Of a stretch of 27,041 nucleotides of DNA, positions 15,904 to 23,371 are shown one piece after another. The stretch comes from an uncultured Pseudomonadota bacterium (GTDB lineage: Bacteria > Pseudomonadota > Gammaproteobacteria > Burkholderiales > Eutrophovitaceae). Made by a program: the position numbers and the translations under genes. Under the pieces are notes generated by a model. It was not told the origin of the DNA, did no database searches, and saw only the letters and a list, made by a program, of their open reading frames with translations. The stretch covers positions 1-27,041 of the forward strand of contig CALJLA010000195.1 in NCBI GenBank assembly GCA_937983055.1, in the 5' to 3' direction. Each line of letters begins with the position of its first letter. Position 1 is the stretch's first letter.

Positions 15904-16565
15904 TTGTGTGCCCCCGCGCACGCGCGGTTGAATCCCTGCAGTGTCGGCTCAATGCGCTCCCGCTTCAGCTTCAGCGCCGCCTGGTTGACGATCAGGCGCG
16001 CGCTGATCGGCATGATTTCCTCCACCGCCCGCAGTCGGTTGGCCTTGAGCGTCTTGCCGGTCGACACCAGATCGACAATGGCCTGCGCCAGTCCGGCAAG
16101 GGGGGCAAGCTCCATGGACCCGTACAATTTGATCAGATCCACGTGGACGCCTTTTGACGCGAAATGCTGACGCGCCGTGTTCAGATACTTGGTGGCCACC
16201 GAGATCCGTGCACCCTGGCGTACCGCGCTTTCGTAGTCGAAATCCTCCGGCACTGCCACCATCATCCGGCACCGCCCGATACCCAGATCGAGCGGTTGAT
16301 ACAAGCCCTCGCCGCCATGCTCGAGCAACACGTCCTTGCCGGCAATGCCGAGATCGGCAGCCCCATACTGGACATAGGTCGGCACGTCCGAGGCACGTAC
16401 GATCAGGATCCGGGTGTCGGCGCGACTGGTTTCAATGACCAGCTTGCGCGAGCGTTCCGGGTCGTCCAGCGGCGTGATGCCGACCGCCTGCAACAGCGGC
16501 AGCGTCTCGTCGAAAATGCGTCCCTTCGAGAGCGCGATGGTGATTGAGGCTGCGTCCTTGACCAC
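15900..16565 (-). CDS. hisG: ATP phosphoribosyltransferase, short form (HisG-S)
   Basis: First histidine step: ATP plus PRPP to PR-ATP. From the GTG at 16565 it has 221 residues; the frame runs up to 16655 but would then overlap murA. Motifs are ITIALSKGRI at the start and the PRPP-binding DLVSTGKT at about 165-172. The regulatory C-terminal domain of long HisG is missing. Short HisG needs HisZ for activity and histidine feedback (known for the family), but hisZ is not in the window. The start codon is the least certain part; the identity is secure. Confidence 0.94.
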   Translation of the reverse strand: MVKDAASITIALSKGRIFDETLPLLQAVGITPLDDPERSRKLVIETSRADTRILIVRASDVPTYVQYGAADLGIAGKDVLLEHGGEGLYQPLDLGIGRCRMMVAVPEDFDYESAVRQGARISVATKYLNTARQHFASKGVHVDLIKLYGSMELAPLAGLAQAIVDLVSTGKTLKANRLRAVEEIMPISARLIVNQAALKLKRERIEPTLQGFNRACAGAHK

Positions 16566-16600
16566 GGTGTTGGTCTCGCTGTCCAGTAAGCCCGCGCCGG

Positions 16601-17854
16601 TCAGTGCGCGCGCTTGATGCGCGCACCGAGCTGTCCGAGCTTCTCTTCGATGCACTCGTAACCGCGGTCAAGATGGTAAACGCGGTCGACGGTGGTCTCG
16701 CCTTTGGCGACCAGACCGGCGATCACCAGGCTCGCCGAGGCGCGCAGGTCGGTGGCCATGACGCGCGCCCCGTTCAGCGTGCTCACGCCGCGCACCACGG
16801 CGGTGTTTCCTTCCACGTCGATCTCGGCGCCGAGCCGGCGCAGTTCCTGCACATGCATGAACCGGTTCTCGAAAATCGTCTCCGTGATGACCGCCGTACC
16901 GCGCGCCACCGCGTTCAGTGCCATGAACTGGGCCTGCATGTCGGTCGGGAACGCGGGAAACGGCGCGGTGCGCAGGCTGACCGCATCCAGCACGCCTCCG
17001 GTCTCCAGTGTCATCCAGTCTTCACCGCATTCGACCTGCGCGCCGGCTTCACGCAGCTTCGCCACCACGGCGTCAAGAATGTCGGCGCGCGTGCCCTTCA
17101 GTTTCACCCGACCGCCAGTCGCCGCCGCCGCCGCCAGAAACGTGCCGGTCTCGATCCGATCAGGCATCACCCGGTGGTCCGCCGCGTGCAGCCGGTCGAC
17201 GCCTTCCACCGTGATGACATCCGAACCCGCGCCGCGTACCCGGCCGCCCATAGCGTTCAGGCAGTTGGCAAGGTCGATCACTTCCGGCTCCCGCGCGGCG
17301 TTCTCGATAACCGTGGTTCCTTCGGCGAGCGTGGCCGCCATCATCAGGTTCTCGGTGCCGGTAACGGTAACCAGGTCCAGTACCAGGCGCGCGCCCCGGA
17401 GGCGGCCCGAGCGCGCATGGATGTAACCCTGCTCGATGCTGATCTCGGCCCCGAGCGCCTGCAGCCCCTTGATGTGCTGGTCGACCGGTCGCTGGCCGAT
17501 GGCGCAGCCACCCGGGAGCGATACGCGCGCCTCGCCGAAGCGCGCCACCAGAGGCCCCAGCACCAGTACCGAGGCGCGCATGGTCTTGACCAGTTCATAG
17601 GGCGCCACAGGGCTGTTGAGCGCGGCGGCGCTCAGTTCAACGCCAAGCTTTTCGTCGAGCGACACGTTCACGCCCATCTGGCCGAGCAGCGTCAGCATGG
17701 TGGTGACGTCGCGCAGGTGCGGAACGTTCTGGATCCGCAGCGTCTCCCCCGTCAGGATCGACGCGCACAGAATTGGCAGCGCCGCGTTCTTTGCGCCGGA
17801 AATTCTGACTTCACCGGAGAGCGCCACACCCCCCTGTATGACCAGCTTGTCCAC
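16601..17854 (-). CDS. murA: UDP-N-acetylglucosamine 1-carboxyvinyltransferase
   Basis: First committed step of peptidoglycan synthesis: adds enolpyruvate from PEP to UDP-GlcNAc in the cytoplasm. It has 417 residues (E. coli 419) and starts with GTG at 17854. The substrate lysine K22 is in SGAKNAALP. The loop cysteine C117 is in LPGGCAIGQRP, so the fosfomycin-target Cys is present rather than Asp. It lies 13 bp after the BolA-like gene and 35 bp before hisG. An equally long frame on the opposite strand is a coding shadow. Confidence 0.98.
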   Translation of the reverse strand: MDKLVIQGGVALSGEVRISGAKNAALPILCASILTGETLRIQNVPHLRDVTTMLTLLGQMGVNVSLDEKLGVELSAAALNSPVAPYELVKTMRASVLVLGPLVARFGEARVSLPGGCAIGQRPVDQHIKGLQALGAEISIEQGYIHARSGRLRGARLVLDLVTVTGTENLMMAATLAEGTTVIENAAREPEVIDLANCLNAMGGRVRGAGSDVITVEGVDRLHAADHRVMPDRIETGTFLAAAAATGGRVKLKGTRADILDAVVAKLREAGAQVECGEDWMTLETGGVLDAVSLRTAPFPAFPTDMQAQFMALNAVARGTAVITETIFENRFMHVQELRRLGAEIDVEGNTAVVRGVSTLNGARVMATDLRASASLVIAGLVAKGETTVDRVYHLDRGYECIEEKLGQLGARIKRAH

Positions 17855-17867
17855 TGAGACTTCGCGA

Positions 17868-18104
17868 CTAACGCGTCGCCCATTCCTCGGGGGTCAGCGT
17901 ACGCATCGACAGCGCGTGGATTTCCTCCCGCATGCGGTCGCCCAGTGCCCTGAAGACCACCTGATGCTGCTGTACCCGGGTCTTGCCGCGGAACTCGGGG
18001 CTGACGATGACCGCCTCGAAATGCTGCCCGTCACCGCTGACCTGCACATGCTCACACTCGAGCTGGTCCTGGATGTAGGCCTTGACTTGTTCTGGGGTCA
18101 CCAT
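17868..18104 (-). CDS. ibaG: BolA family protein, IbaG/YrbA type
   Basis: Small class-II-KH-fold protein. Family members bind monothiol glutaredoxins and Fe-S clusters. From ATG 18104 it has 78 residues; the longer frame from 18239 overlaps the permease gene and is rejected. The BolA core is visible as VSGDGQHFEAVIVSPEFRGKTRVQQHQVVFRALG, given here in outline at about residues 22-57, and ends ALSMRTLTPEEW. Its place between mla genes and murA matches E. coli ibaG-murA, which supports IbaG rather than BolA. No good ribosome-binding site is visible. Confidence 0.9.
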   Translation of the reverse strand: MVTPEQVKAYIQDQLECEHVQVSGDGQHFEAVIVSPEFRGKTRVQQHQVVFRALGDRMREEIHALSMRTLTPEEWATR

Positions 18105-18114
18105 TTGACAACCG

Positions 18115-18870
18115 TCAGGCGCGCAGTTTGTAGCCGCGCCGGATGAGCGATAAGGTCGCGAATGATAAGGCCAAAAGCGCCCCGGCCACAATGCCGAGAC
18201 TGAGCAGTGGGGATACGTCCGAGACGCCGAAGAATCCATACCTGAAGCCGTCGATCATGTAGAAGAACGGATTGAGGTGGGAGATCTGCTGCCAGAACGG
18301 CGGCAGGGAATGAATCGAGTAGAACACGCCAGACAGGAACGTCATCGGCACAATGGCGAAGTTCTGAAAGGCCGCCAGCTGGTCGAACTTGTCCGCCCAG
18401 ATGCCCGCGACGATGCCCAGCACCCCCAGGATCGCAGACCCCAGAACCGCGAACAGCAGAATCCACAGCAGATTGTGGATGGGCAGGGAAATGAACGCCG
18501 CGGTTGCGAGCAGCACCCCCGTGCCCACGATCACGCCTCGAACCGCGGCGGCCGCGACGTAGGCCAGGAAAAATTCAAAGTGCGATACCGGCGACAGGAG
18601 CACGAACACGATGTTGCCGGTGATCTTTGACTGGATCAGGCTGGATGAGCTGTTGGCGAAGGCGTTCTGCAGCAGCGACATCATCGCCAGCCCGGGAATG
18701 AGGAACGCGGAGTAGGACACCCTCGGATAGACCTGCACCCGGTCCTCGAGCACGTGCGAGAAGATCAGCAGATAAAGCAGCGCGGTGAGAATGGGCGCCG
18801 CAACCGTCTGGAAAACCACTTTCCAGAACCGCAGCAGTTCCTTATACAAAAGCGTCAGGAAGCCGGTCAC
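18115..18870 (-). CDS. ABC-2 type transporter permease (YadH-like)
   Basis: Inner-membrane permease, partner of the adjacent ATPase. It has 251 residues and starts with GTG at 18870, 3 bp after the ATPase stop. About six hydrophobic segments are visible, with the amphipathic start LLYKELLRFWKVVFQTV and the ABC-2 signature region FLSGVFYSIHSLPPFWQQISHLNPFFYMIDGFRYG near the C-terminus (about 190-225). YadGH-type pairs are exporters of unknown substrate. Drug, polysaccharide or lipid export cannot be told apart from the sequence. Confidence 0.9.
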   Translation of the reverse strand: MTGFLTLLYKELLRFWKVVFQTVAAPILTALLYLLIFSHVLEDRVQVYPRVSYSAFLIPGLAMMSLLQNAFANSSSSLIQSKITGNIVFVLLSPVSHFEFFLAYVAAAAVRGVIVGTGVLLATAAFISLPIHNLLWILLFAVLGSAILGVLGIVAGIWADKFDQLAAFQNFAIVPMTFLSGVFYSIHSLPPFWQQISHLNPFFYMIDGFRYGFFGVSDVSPLLSLGIVAGALLALSFATLSLIRRGYKLRA

Positions 18871-18873
18871 GGC

Positions 18874-19776
18874 TCAGTTTCCCTGCATGATCGCCACGAA
18901 AACCTCCTCCAGATCGGCCTCTGTGACCTCCATTGCCACCACGTGACGCCCGCTGCGACGGATCTGCGCCAGCACGTCTTCCACCTGCGCATGGTCGCGC
19001 AGCCCGAGCAACCATTCCCCGGCCGGCGACGCGGATGTCACCAGGGGCTTGAGCGCCTCCGGCAGTTCGCCGTCGCTCAGGCGCAGTCGAAGGCGCACCC
19101 CCGAAAAGCGCATCAGCAGCTCTCGCGTCGAGTCGAGCGCCACCAAGCGACCCTGCTTGAGCATGCCGACCCGCTGACACAGCGTTTCGGCCTCCTCGAG
19201 GTAATGGGTCGTCAGCACGATGGTGTGACCGTCGGCGTTGAGCTGGCGGATGAATTCCCAGAGCGTCTGGCGCAATTCGACGTCGACGCCGGCGGTCGGT
19301 TCGTCGAGGATGATGACCGGGGGACGGTGCACCAGTGCCTGCCCGACCAGCACCCGCCGCTTCATGCCGCCGGACAGCGCACGCATGTTGCTGTCGGCCT
19401 TCGCCGTCAGGTCAAGACGGGCAAGGATTTCCTCGATCCACCGATCGTTGTTCCGCAGTCCGAAGTAGCCCGACTGGATTCGCAGTGTTTCCCGTACGGT
19501 AAAGAAGGGGTCGAAAACCAGTTCCTGCGGCACCACGCCCAGCGCGGCACGCGCCTGACGGTAGTGACTGACCACATCGTGGCCCATGATCCGCGCGCTG
19601 CCCACATCTGCCCGGGCCAGACCCGCCAGAATGCTGATCAGCGTGGTCTTGCCCGCGCCATTGGGGCCGAGCAATGCGAAGAACTCGCCCTGGGGAATCT
19701 CGAGATCGACGTCCGTGAGGGCCGTTAGGGCGCCGAAGCGCTTCGTCAGCCCGCGGATTTCAATGGCCGGGTTCAA
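18874..19776 (-). CDS. ABC transporter ATP-binding protein (YadG-like)
   Basis: Cytoplasmic ATPase of an ABC-2 exporter. It has 300 residues. It starts with TTG at 19776: this directly precedes the ABC domain (IEIRGLTKRFG), and the next in-frame Met comes after the Walker A motif. Walker A GPNGAGKTT is at 37-45, the signature LSGGM at 134-138 and Walker B VIILDEP at 154-160, with an H-loop in TTHYLEEAE. A C-terminal extension of about 75 residues is typical of the CcmA/YadG group. It lies 58 bp after mlaB and almost touches its permease gene. Confidence 0.92.
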   Translation of the reverse strand: MNPAIEIRGLTKRFGALTALTDVDLEIPQGEFFALLGPNGAGKTTLISILAGLARADVGSARIMGHDVVSHYRQARAALGVVPQELVFDPFFTVRETLRIQSGYFGLRNNDRWIEEILARLDLTAKADSNMRALSGGMKRRVLVGQALVHRPPVIILDEPTAGVDVELRQTLWEFIRQLNADGHTIVLTTHYLEEAETLCQRVGMLKQGRLVALDSTRELLMRFSGVRLRLRLSDGELPEALKPLVTSASPAGEWLLGLRDHAQVEDVLAQIRRSGRHVVAMEVTEADLEEVFVAIMQGN

Positions 19777-19834
19777 CGTGGGACGCCTTGGCGGACGTTC
19801 TGGTTGTTAAGGGTAATGAAACTTGTCGCGCCGA

Positions 19835-20122
19835 TTATCCGGCAGGTTCGTTCACGAGCTCTCTGACGCCGTACAGATCGATCAGGCTCGACACACCAGT
19901 CCCGAGGTTGCTGTAAACGATGCGGGCGCCACTGCCCCGCAGCCGGCGCTTCCATTCGAGGAGCAGGCTGAGGGCGGACGAATCGATGTCGGTCACCCCC
20001 GAAAAGTCCACCCGCACCGTGGTCCCGTCGAACGCCCGCTCCCCGGCGGCGAGCACTTCCAGTACGTTGGCCAGCGTGACCGGCCCGGTAACTTTGTAGC
20101 CGTCGCCGACGCGCTCGATCAT
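19835..20122 (-). CDS. mlaB: MlaB, STAS-domain subunit of the phospholipid transporter
   Basis: Small cytoplasmic STAS protein that binds MlaF and stabilises the MlaFEDB complex. It has 95 residues. The STAS hallmark VDFSGVTDIDSSALSLLLEW (about 38-57) is present with the conserved serine pair. Its ATG overlaps the mlaC stop (ATGA). Identification rests on the STAS fold plus position at the end of mlaFEDCB. Confidence 0.93.
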   Translation of the reverse strand: MIERVGDGYKVTGPVTLANVLEVLAAGERAFDGTTVRVDFSGVTDIDSSALSLLLEWKRRLRGSGARIVYSNLGTGVSSLIDLYGVRELVNEPAG

Positions 20123-20748
20123 GGCTTGTTCGAGGTTTTCAAGCTGTCAGCGTTCTTCTCGGTCAGGCTCCGCACCAGTCCTTCGATGCCGGCGCGCTGG
20201 ATCTCCTGCGCGAACAGGTTCCGATAGTTGATCACCAGGCTCGCGCCGTCGATTCGCACATCGTAGACTTTCCACCCGGCATCGGTTCGCAGCATGTCGT
20301 AATCGACGGATATGGGCTGCGCGCCGCCGGGCAGGCGAATCTGCGTGCTGACGGTCGCTTCTTCGTCGCCGGGATTCAGGCGCAGCGGCCGGTACTCGAC
20401 GGCAATGCCTCGGTACATGGTGAAGGCCGCCGAATACGAACGCACCAGAAGGGTGCGAAATTCCCGCATCAGCCTGTCGCGCTGCTCCGGCGTGGCATCG
20501 CGCCAGCTGCGGCCGACTGCCAGCCGCGTCATTCGCGCAAAGTCGAAGTGCGGCGCGACCTTTTCCTCCATCAGTTCGGCAATCCGCGCCACGTTGCCGG
20601 CCTGCACCTCCTTGTCGGCCCGGACGATCGCCAACACCTCCTCAATAGTGCTCTTCACAAGCACGTCGGGCGCCTGCTGAGCATGCGCGCAAGCTGCCGC
20701 CACCCATAGCGACACCGCCAACATGCCGCGGCCGAATAAACGCCTCAT
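20119..20748 (-). CDS. mlaC: MlaC, periplasmic phospholipid-binding protein
   Basis: Soluble carrier that shuttles phospholipid between the outer-membrane MlaA complex and the inner-membrane MlaFEDB. It has 209 residues. A signal peptide covers about 1-23 with a likely cut after AHA. The mature protein has the Tol_Ttg2 features VAPHFDFARMTRLAVGRSW and VYDVRIDGASLVINYRN. A GGAG ribosome-binding site precedes the ATG. It lies 25 bp after mlaD and overlaps mlaB. mlaA is not in the window. Confidence 0.95.
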   Translation of the reverse strand: MRRLFGRGMLAVSLWVAAACAHAQQAPDVLVKSTIEEVLAIVRADKEVQAGNVARIAELMEEKVAPHFDFARMTRLAVGRSWRDATPEQRDRLMREFRTLLVRSYSAAFTMYRGIAVEYRPLRLNPGDEEATVSTQIRLPGGAQPISVDYDMLRTDAGWKVYDVRIDGASLVINYRNLFAQEIQRAGIEGLVRSLTEKNADSLKTSNKP

Positions 20749-20773
20749 CTGTTAACTCCGTTTCGTCGAAACG

Positions 20774-21244
20774 CTAGTTGCCGGAACCCGCTTCCGCGGC
20801 CTTGCTGTAAAGAAACTGGCCAATCACTTTCTCGAGCACGATCGCCGACTGGGTCAGGCGCACCTTGTCGCCATCCCCAAGCAACTCGACATCGCCCCCG
20901 CCGTCAATGCCCACGTACTGCTCACCCAGCAGGCCTGCGGTGAGGATCGATACCGCGCTGTCCTTGGGAAACTCGAACTGATTCCCGATGCGCATGGTCA
21001 CCGTTGCGCGGAAATTCTGGTTGTTAAAGCCGATTCTCTCAACTCTTCCGACCACCACGCCGGCGCTCTTGACCGGCGCCCTGGCCTTCAGTCCGCCGAT
21101 GTTGTCGAAATCCGCGGTGATGACGTATCCGTCCGACACGCTGACCGAACTGGCGTTCCCGACCTTGAGTGCCAGTACCAGCAGCCCGATGAGCCCGGCC
21201 GTTACGAAAACGCCGACCCACAGGTCGATGGTCAATCGTCGCAT
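20774..21244 (-). CDS. mlaD: MlaD, MCE-domain subunit of the phospholipid transporter
   Basis: Membrane-anchored protein that forms the hexameric lipid channel ring in the periplasm. The ATG at 21244, 2 bp after the mlaE stop, gives 156 residues. A GTG at 21250 overlapping that stop is an alternative. One N-terminal transmembrane helix (about 7-26) is followed by the MCE domain (about 36-120) with FDNIGGLKARAPVKSAGVVVGRV and the central LLGEQYVGI. The frame upstream to 21589 is antisense-like noise inside mlaE. Confidence 0.95.
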   Translation of the reverse strand: MRRLTIDLWVGVFVTAGLIGLLVLALKVGNASSVSVSDGYVITADFDNIGGLKARAPVKSAGVVVGRVERIGFNNQNFRATVTMRIGNQFEFPKDSAVSILTAGLLGEQYVGIDGGGDVELLGDGDKVRLTQSAIVLEKVIGQFLYSKAAEAGSGN

Positions 21245-21246
21245 CG

Positions 21247-22041
21247 TCACACTCCAGTAAACATGAAAGCCGTCAGCACGAAGTCTAGCGCGAGAACCGC
21301 CAGCGCCGACGTCACGACGGTGTTGGTCACGGCATGGGATACGCCTTCCGCCGTGGGCGGCGCATCGTAACCCTCGAACAGCGCAATGGCCGTAACTGCC
21401 GCCCCGAACACGATGCTCTTGATGACGCCGTTGAGAATGTCTTCGCGCAAATCGACGCTCGCCTGCATCTGAGACCAGAACGCTCCGGCGTCGACGCCGA
21501 TGACCACCACCGTGATCAGGTACCCGCCGAAGATGCCGGTGGCGCTGAAGATTGCGGCCAGCAGGGGCATTGACAGAAAGCCGCCCCAAAACATCGGGCT
21601 GATCACGCGCGAGAACGGATCGACTGCCATCATCTCCATGGCGGAAAGCTGCTCGGTGGACTTCATGATTCCGATTTCCGCGGTCATCGCCGAACCCGCT
21701 CTCGACGCGAACAACAGCGCGGAAACCACCGGACCAAGTTCGCGCACCAGCGACAGCGCGACCAGGGTTCCGACCGCCTCCGCCGAACCGTAGCGCTTGA
21801 GTGTTTCGTACCCCTGCAGCCCCAGCACCAGGCCAACGAACAGCCCGGAAACGATAATGATGATGAGCGACAGCGCACCCGCGAAATAGATCTCGTCCAT
21901 GAGCAGGCGGAAGCGGCGAAATGTCATCCCGGAGCGCAGCAGCACCATGCCCATGAACCGGGTGGTCGCACCGATCTGCCAGATGCCATCGACGGTGAGC
22001 CGGCCGACCAGCCGCAGACCGCGTATCAGCGCATTGTCCAT
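21247..22041 (-). CDS. mlaE: MlaE, permease subunit of the phospholipid transporter
   Basis: Integral inner-membrane permease of the MlaFEDB complex. It has 264 residues (E. coli 260). The MlaE-family motifs are visible: LGLQGYETLKRYGS, LVRELGPVVSALLFASRAGSAMTAEIG (the conserved central stretch, about 115-145) and EQLSAMEMMAVDP, the coupling-helix region. About five hydrophobic segments are seen. It starts immediately after the mlaF stop (TGAATG, no gap), so translation is probably coupled. Confidence 0.96.
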   Translation of the reverse strand: MDNALIRGLRLVGRLTVDGIWQIGATTRFMGMVLLRSGMTFRRFRLLMDEIYFAGALSLIIIIVSGLFVGLVLGLQGYETLKRYGSAEAVGTLVALSLVRELGPVVSALLFASRAGSAMTAEIGIMKSTEQLSAMEMMAVDPFSRVISPMFWGGFLSMPLLAAIFSATGIFGGYLITVVVIGVDAGAFWSQMQASVDLREDILNGVIKSIVFGAAVTAIALFEGYDAPPTAEGVSHAVTNTVVTSALAVLALDFVLTAFMFTGV

Positions 22042-22845
22042 TCAGTTGTCCAGGCCGAGGTCGGACTCATAGGATGCGGCTGTATAGTGGAGCCGGACCG
22101 GACCGTCTATCTCGCCATTGATGAACTGGCGGACGAATGGTTCCTCGGACCGGGTCACTTCCGCAGGCGTGCCCTCGGCAACGACCTCCCCGTCTGCGAT
22201 CAGGTAAACGTAGTCGACGATTTTCAGCGAGGCCTCCACGTCATGGGTCACGACGATCGAAGTCGCGCCCAGCGCGTCGTTGAGTTTCCGGATCAGGTTG
22301 CCGATCACCGCGGTGGAGATCGGGTCAAGTCCCGTGAAAGGTTCGTCGTACATCATCAGCGACGGGTCGAGTGCAATCGCGCGCGCCAGCGCCACCCGGC
22401 GAGCCATGCCCCCGGACAGTTCCGAGGGCTTGAGCGCATGCGCGCCGCGCAACCCCACCGCCTGCAGCTTCATCAGCACGAGGTCCCGAATCATTGGTTC
22501 GGGCAGACGCGTGTGCTCGCGCAGCGCAAATGCGACGTTTTCGTAGACCGACAGGTCGGTAAACAGCGCGCCGAACTGGAACAGCATCCCCATCCGGCGA
22601 CGCGCCGCGTACAGTTCAGCATGAGACATCCGGTGCACCGGCTTGCCGTCGAAGGTAACTTCGCCGCGGTCGGGCCGGAGCTGGCCGCCAATCAGCCTCA
22701 GGACGGTGGTTTTGCCGGTGCCACTCCCGCCCATGATGGCAACCACCTTCCCGCGCGGAAAGCGCAGCGCGAGCCGCTTCAGCACAGGCTGGGCGTTGTA
22801 GGAGAAATCGACGTTCGAGATTTCGACGAGGGCTTCGGAACTCAC
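22042..22845 (-). CDS. mlaF: MlaF, ATPase subunit of the phospholipid transporter
   Basis: ATPase that powers phospholipid movement for outer-membrane lipid asymmetry. It has 267 residues and starts with GTG at 22845. Walker A GGSGTGKTT is at 39-47, the Q-loop is Q90, the signature LSGGM is at 143-147 and Walker B LMMYDEP at 163-169, with the H-loop in VVTHDVEAS. It is the first gene of the 15-kb leftward array. The call as MlaF rather than a generic ATPase rests on the full mlaE-D-C-B set that follows. Confidence 0.96.
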   Translation of the reverse strand: MSSEALVEISNVDFSYNAQPVLKRLALRFPRGKVVAIMGGSGTGKTTVLRLIGGQLRPDRGEVTFDGKPVHRMSHAELYAARRRMGMLFQFGALFTDLSVYENVAFALREHTRLPEPMIRDLVLMKLQAVGLRGAHALKPSELSGGMARRVALARAIALDPSLMMYDEPFTGLDPISTAVIGNLIRKLNDALGATSIVVTHDVEASLKIVDYVYLIADGEVVAEGTPAEVTRSEEPFVRQFINGEIDGPVRLHYTAASYESDLGLDN

Positions 22846-23371
22846 GTGGGCCGGTTTTGATTTCGCGCCCGCATTGTAGCGGATGCCACCTTGCTGCTAC
22901 GCGCGTGACGCGGCAGTGCCAGATCGGGCGCCGCGATTGTCGACGGCGCGCCCGACGCAGCGCACCGGGAAGACCGGCAGCACGGTCGCCCCACCTGCCT
23001 AAGTCGATGCACCTCGGCTCCGTCGCATGCGAAGCAGACAACGCGCGACGACCTGCAACCGTCGACCGACCGCCACGGCCAGCGCCCTTCATCGATGGTC
23101 TGACGCACGGGCCGGGCAGTTGTGCCGGCCAGTCGAACCTGGCCCGCGTTCCCGCGCGCGGGCGCCGGCGGGAAAAAACCCCGGCCCGCTCTCGACTTGC
23201 ACTACTCGCGCAGGCGGCGGCAGACGATTGCGGACGCGCGCCTGCGCCCCCCCGTCTTGACCATCGCCCGGGCGCCGGTTCGGGCGTCGCTGCATCCGGG
23301 GCCGTCGGCACCTCTCACCGCTCCTCGCAACCATATGAACCGCATGGGGTTTCTGGCACACTAGCGCAGCC
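22846..23371. other. 526-bp gene-free, GC-rich divergent intergenic region
   Basis: Separates leftward mlaF from the rightward regulator gene. Open frames exist on both strands, but their proteins are Arg/Ala/Pro-rich, match no family I know and lack ribosome-binding sites, so I do not call them. The stretch is rich in GC inverted repeats, including 9-bp arms at 23108-23116 and 23180-23188, and a 12-bp palindrome CCCGCGCGCGGG at 23151-23162. It must hold the promoters of both flanking units. Confidence 0.7.
22873..22878 (-). promoter_or_regulatory. Candidate -10 box for mlaF
   Basis: TACAAT on the minus strand, 27 bp above the mlaF GTG. This is a five-of-six match to the -10 consensus at a sensible distance, but no good -35 box is seen at 17 or 18 bp, so an activator or another sigma factor may be involved. 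Confidence 0.35.

Noticed and set aside
16604..17857. 417-codon plus-strand open frame opposite murA
   Set aside because: It mirrors murA codon for codon on the other strand; long antisense frames are expected in high-GC genes, and its Arg/His-rich product matches no family.
23352..23367. Sigma54-like TGGCAC element just before the regulator start
   Set aside because: The GG-to-GC spacing is one base short of the -24/-12 rule and it abuts the ATG, so transcription would start inside the gene.
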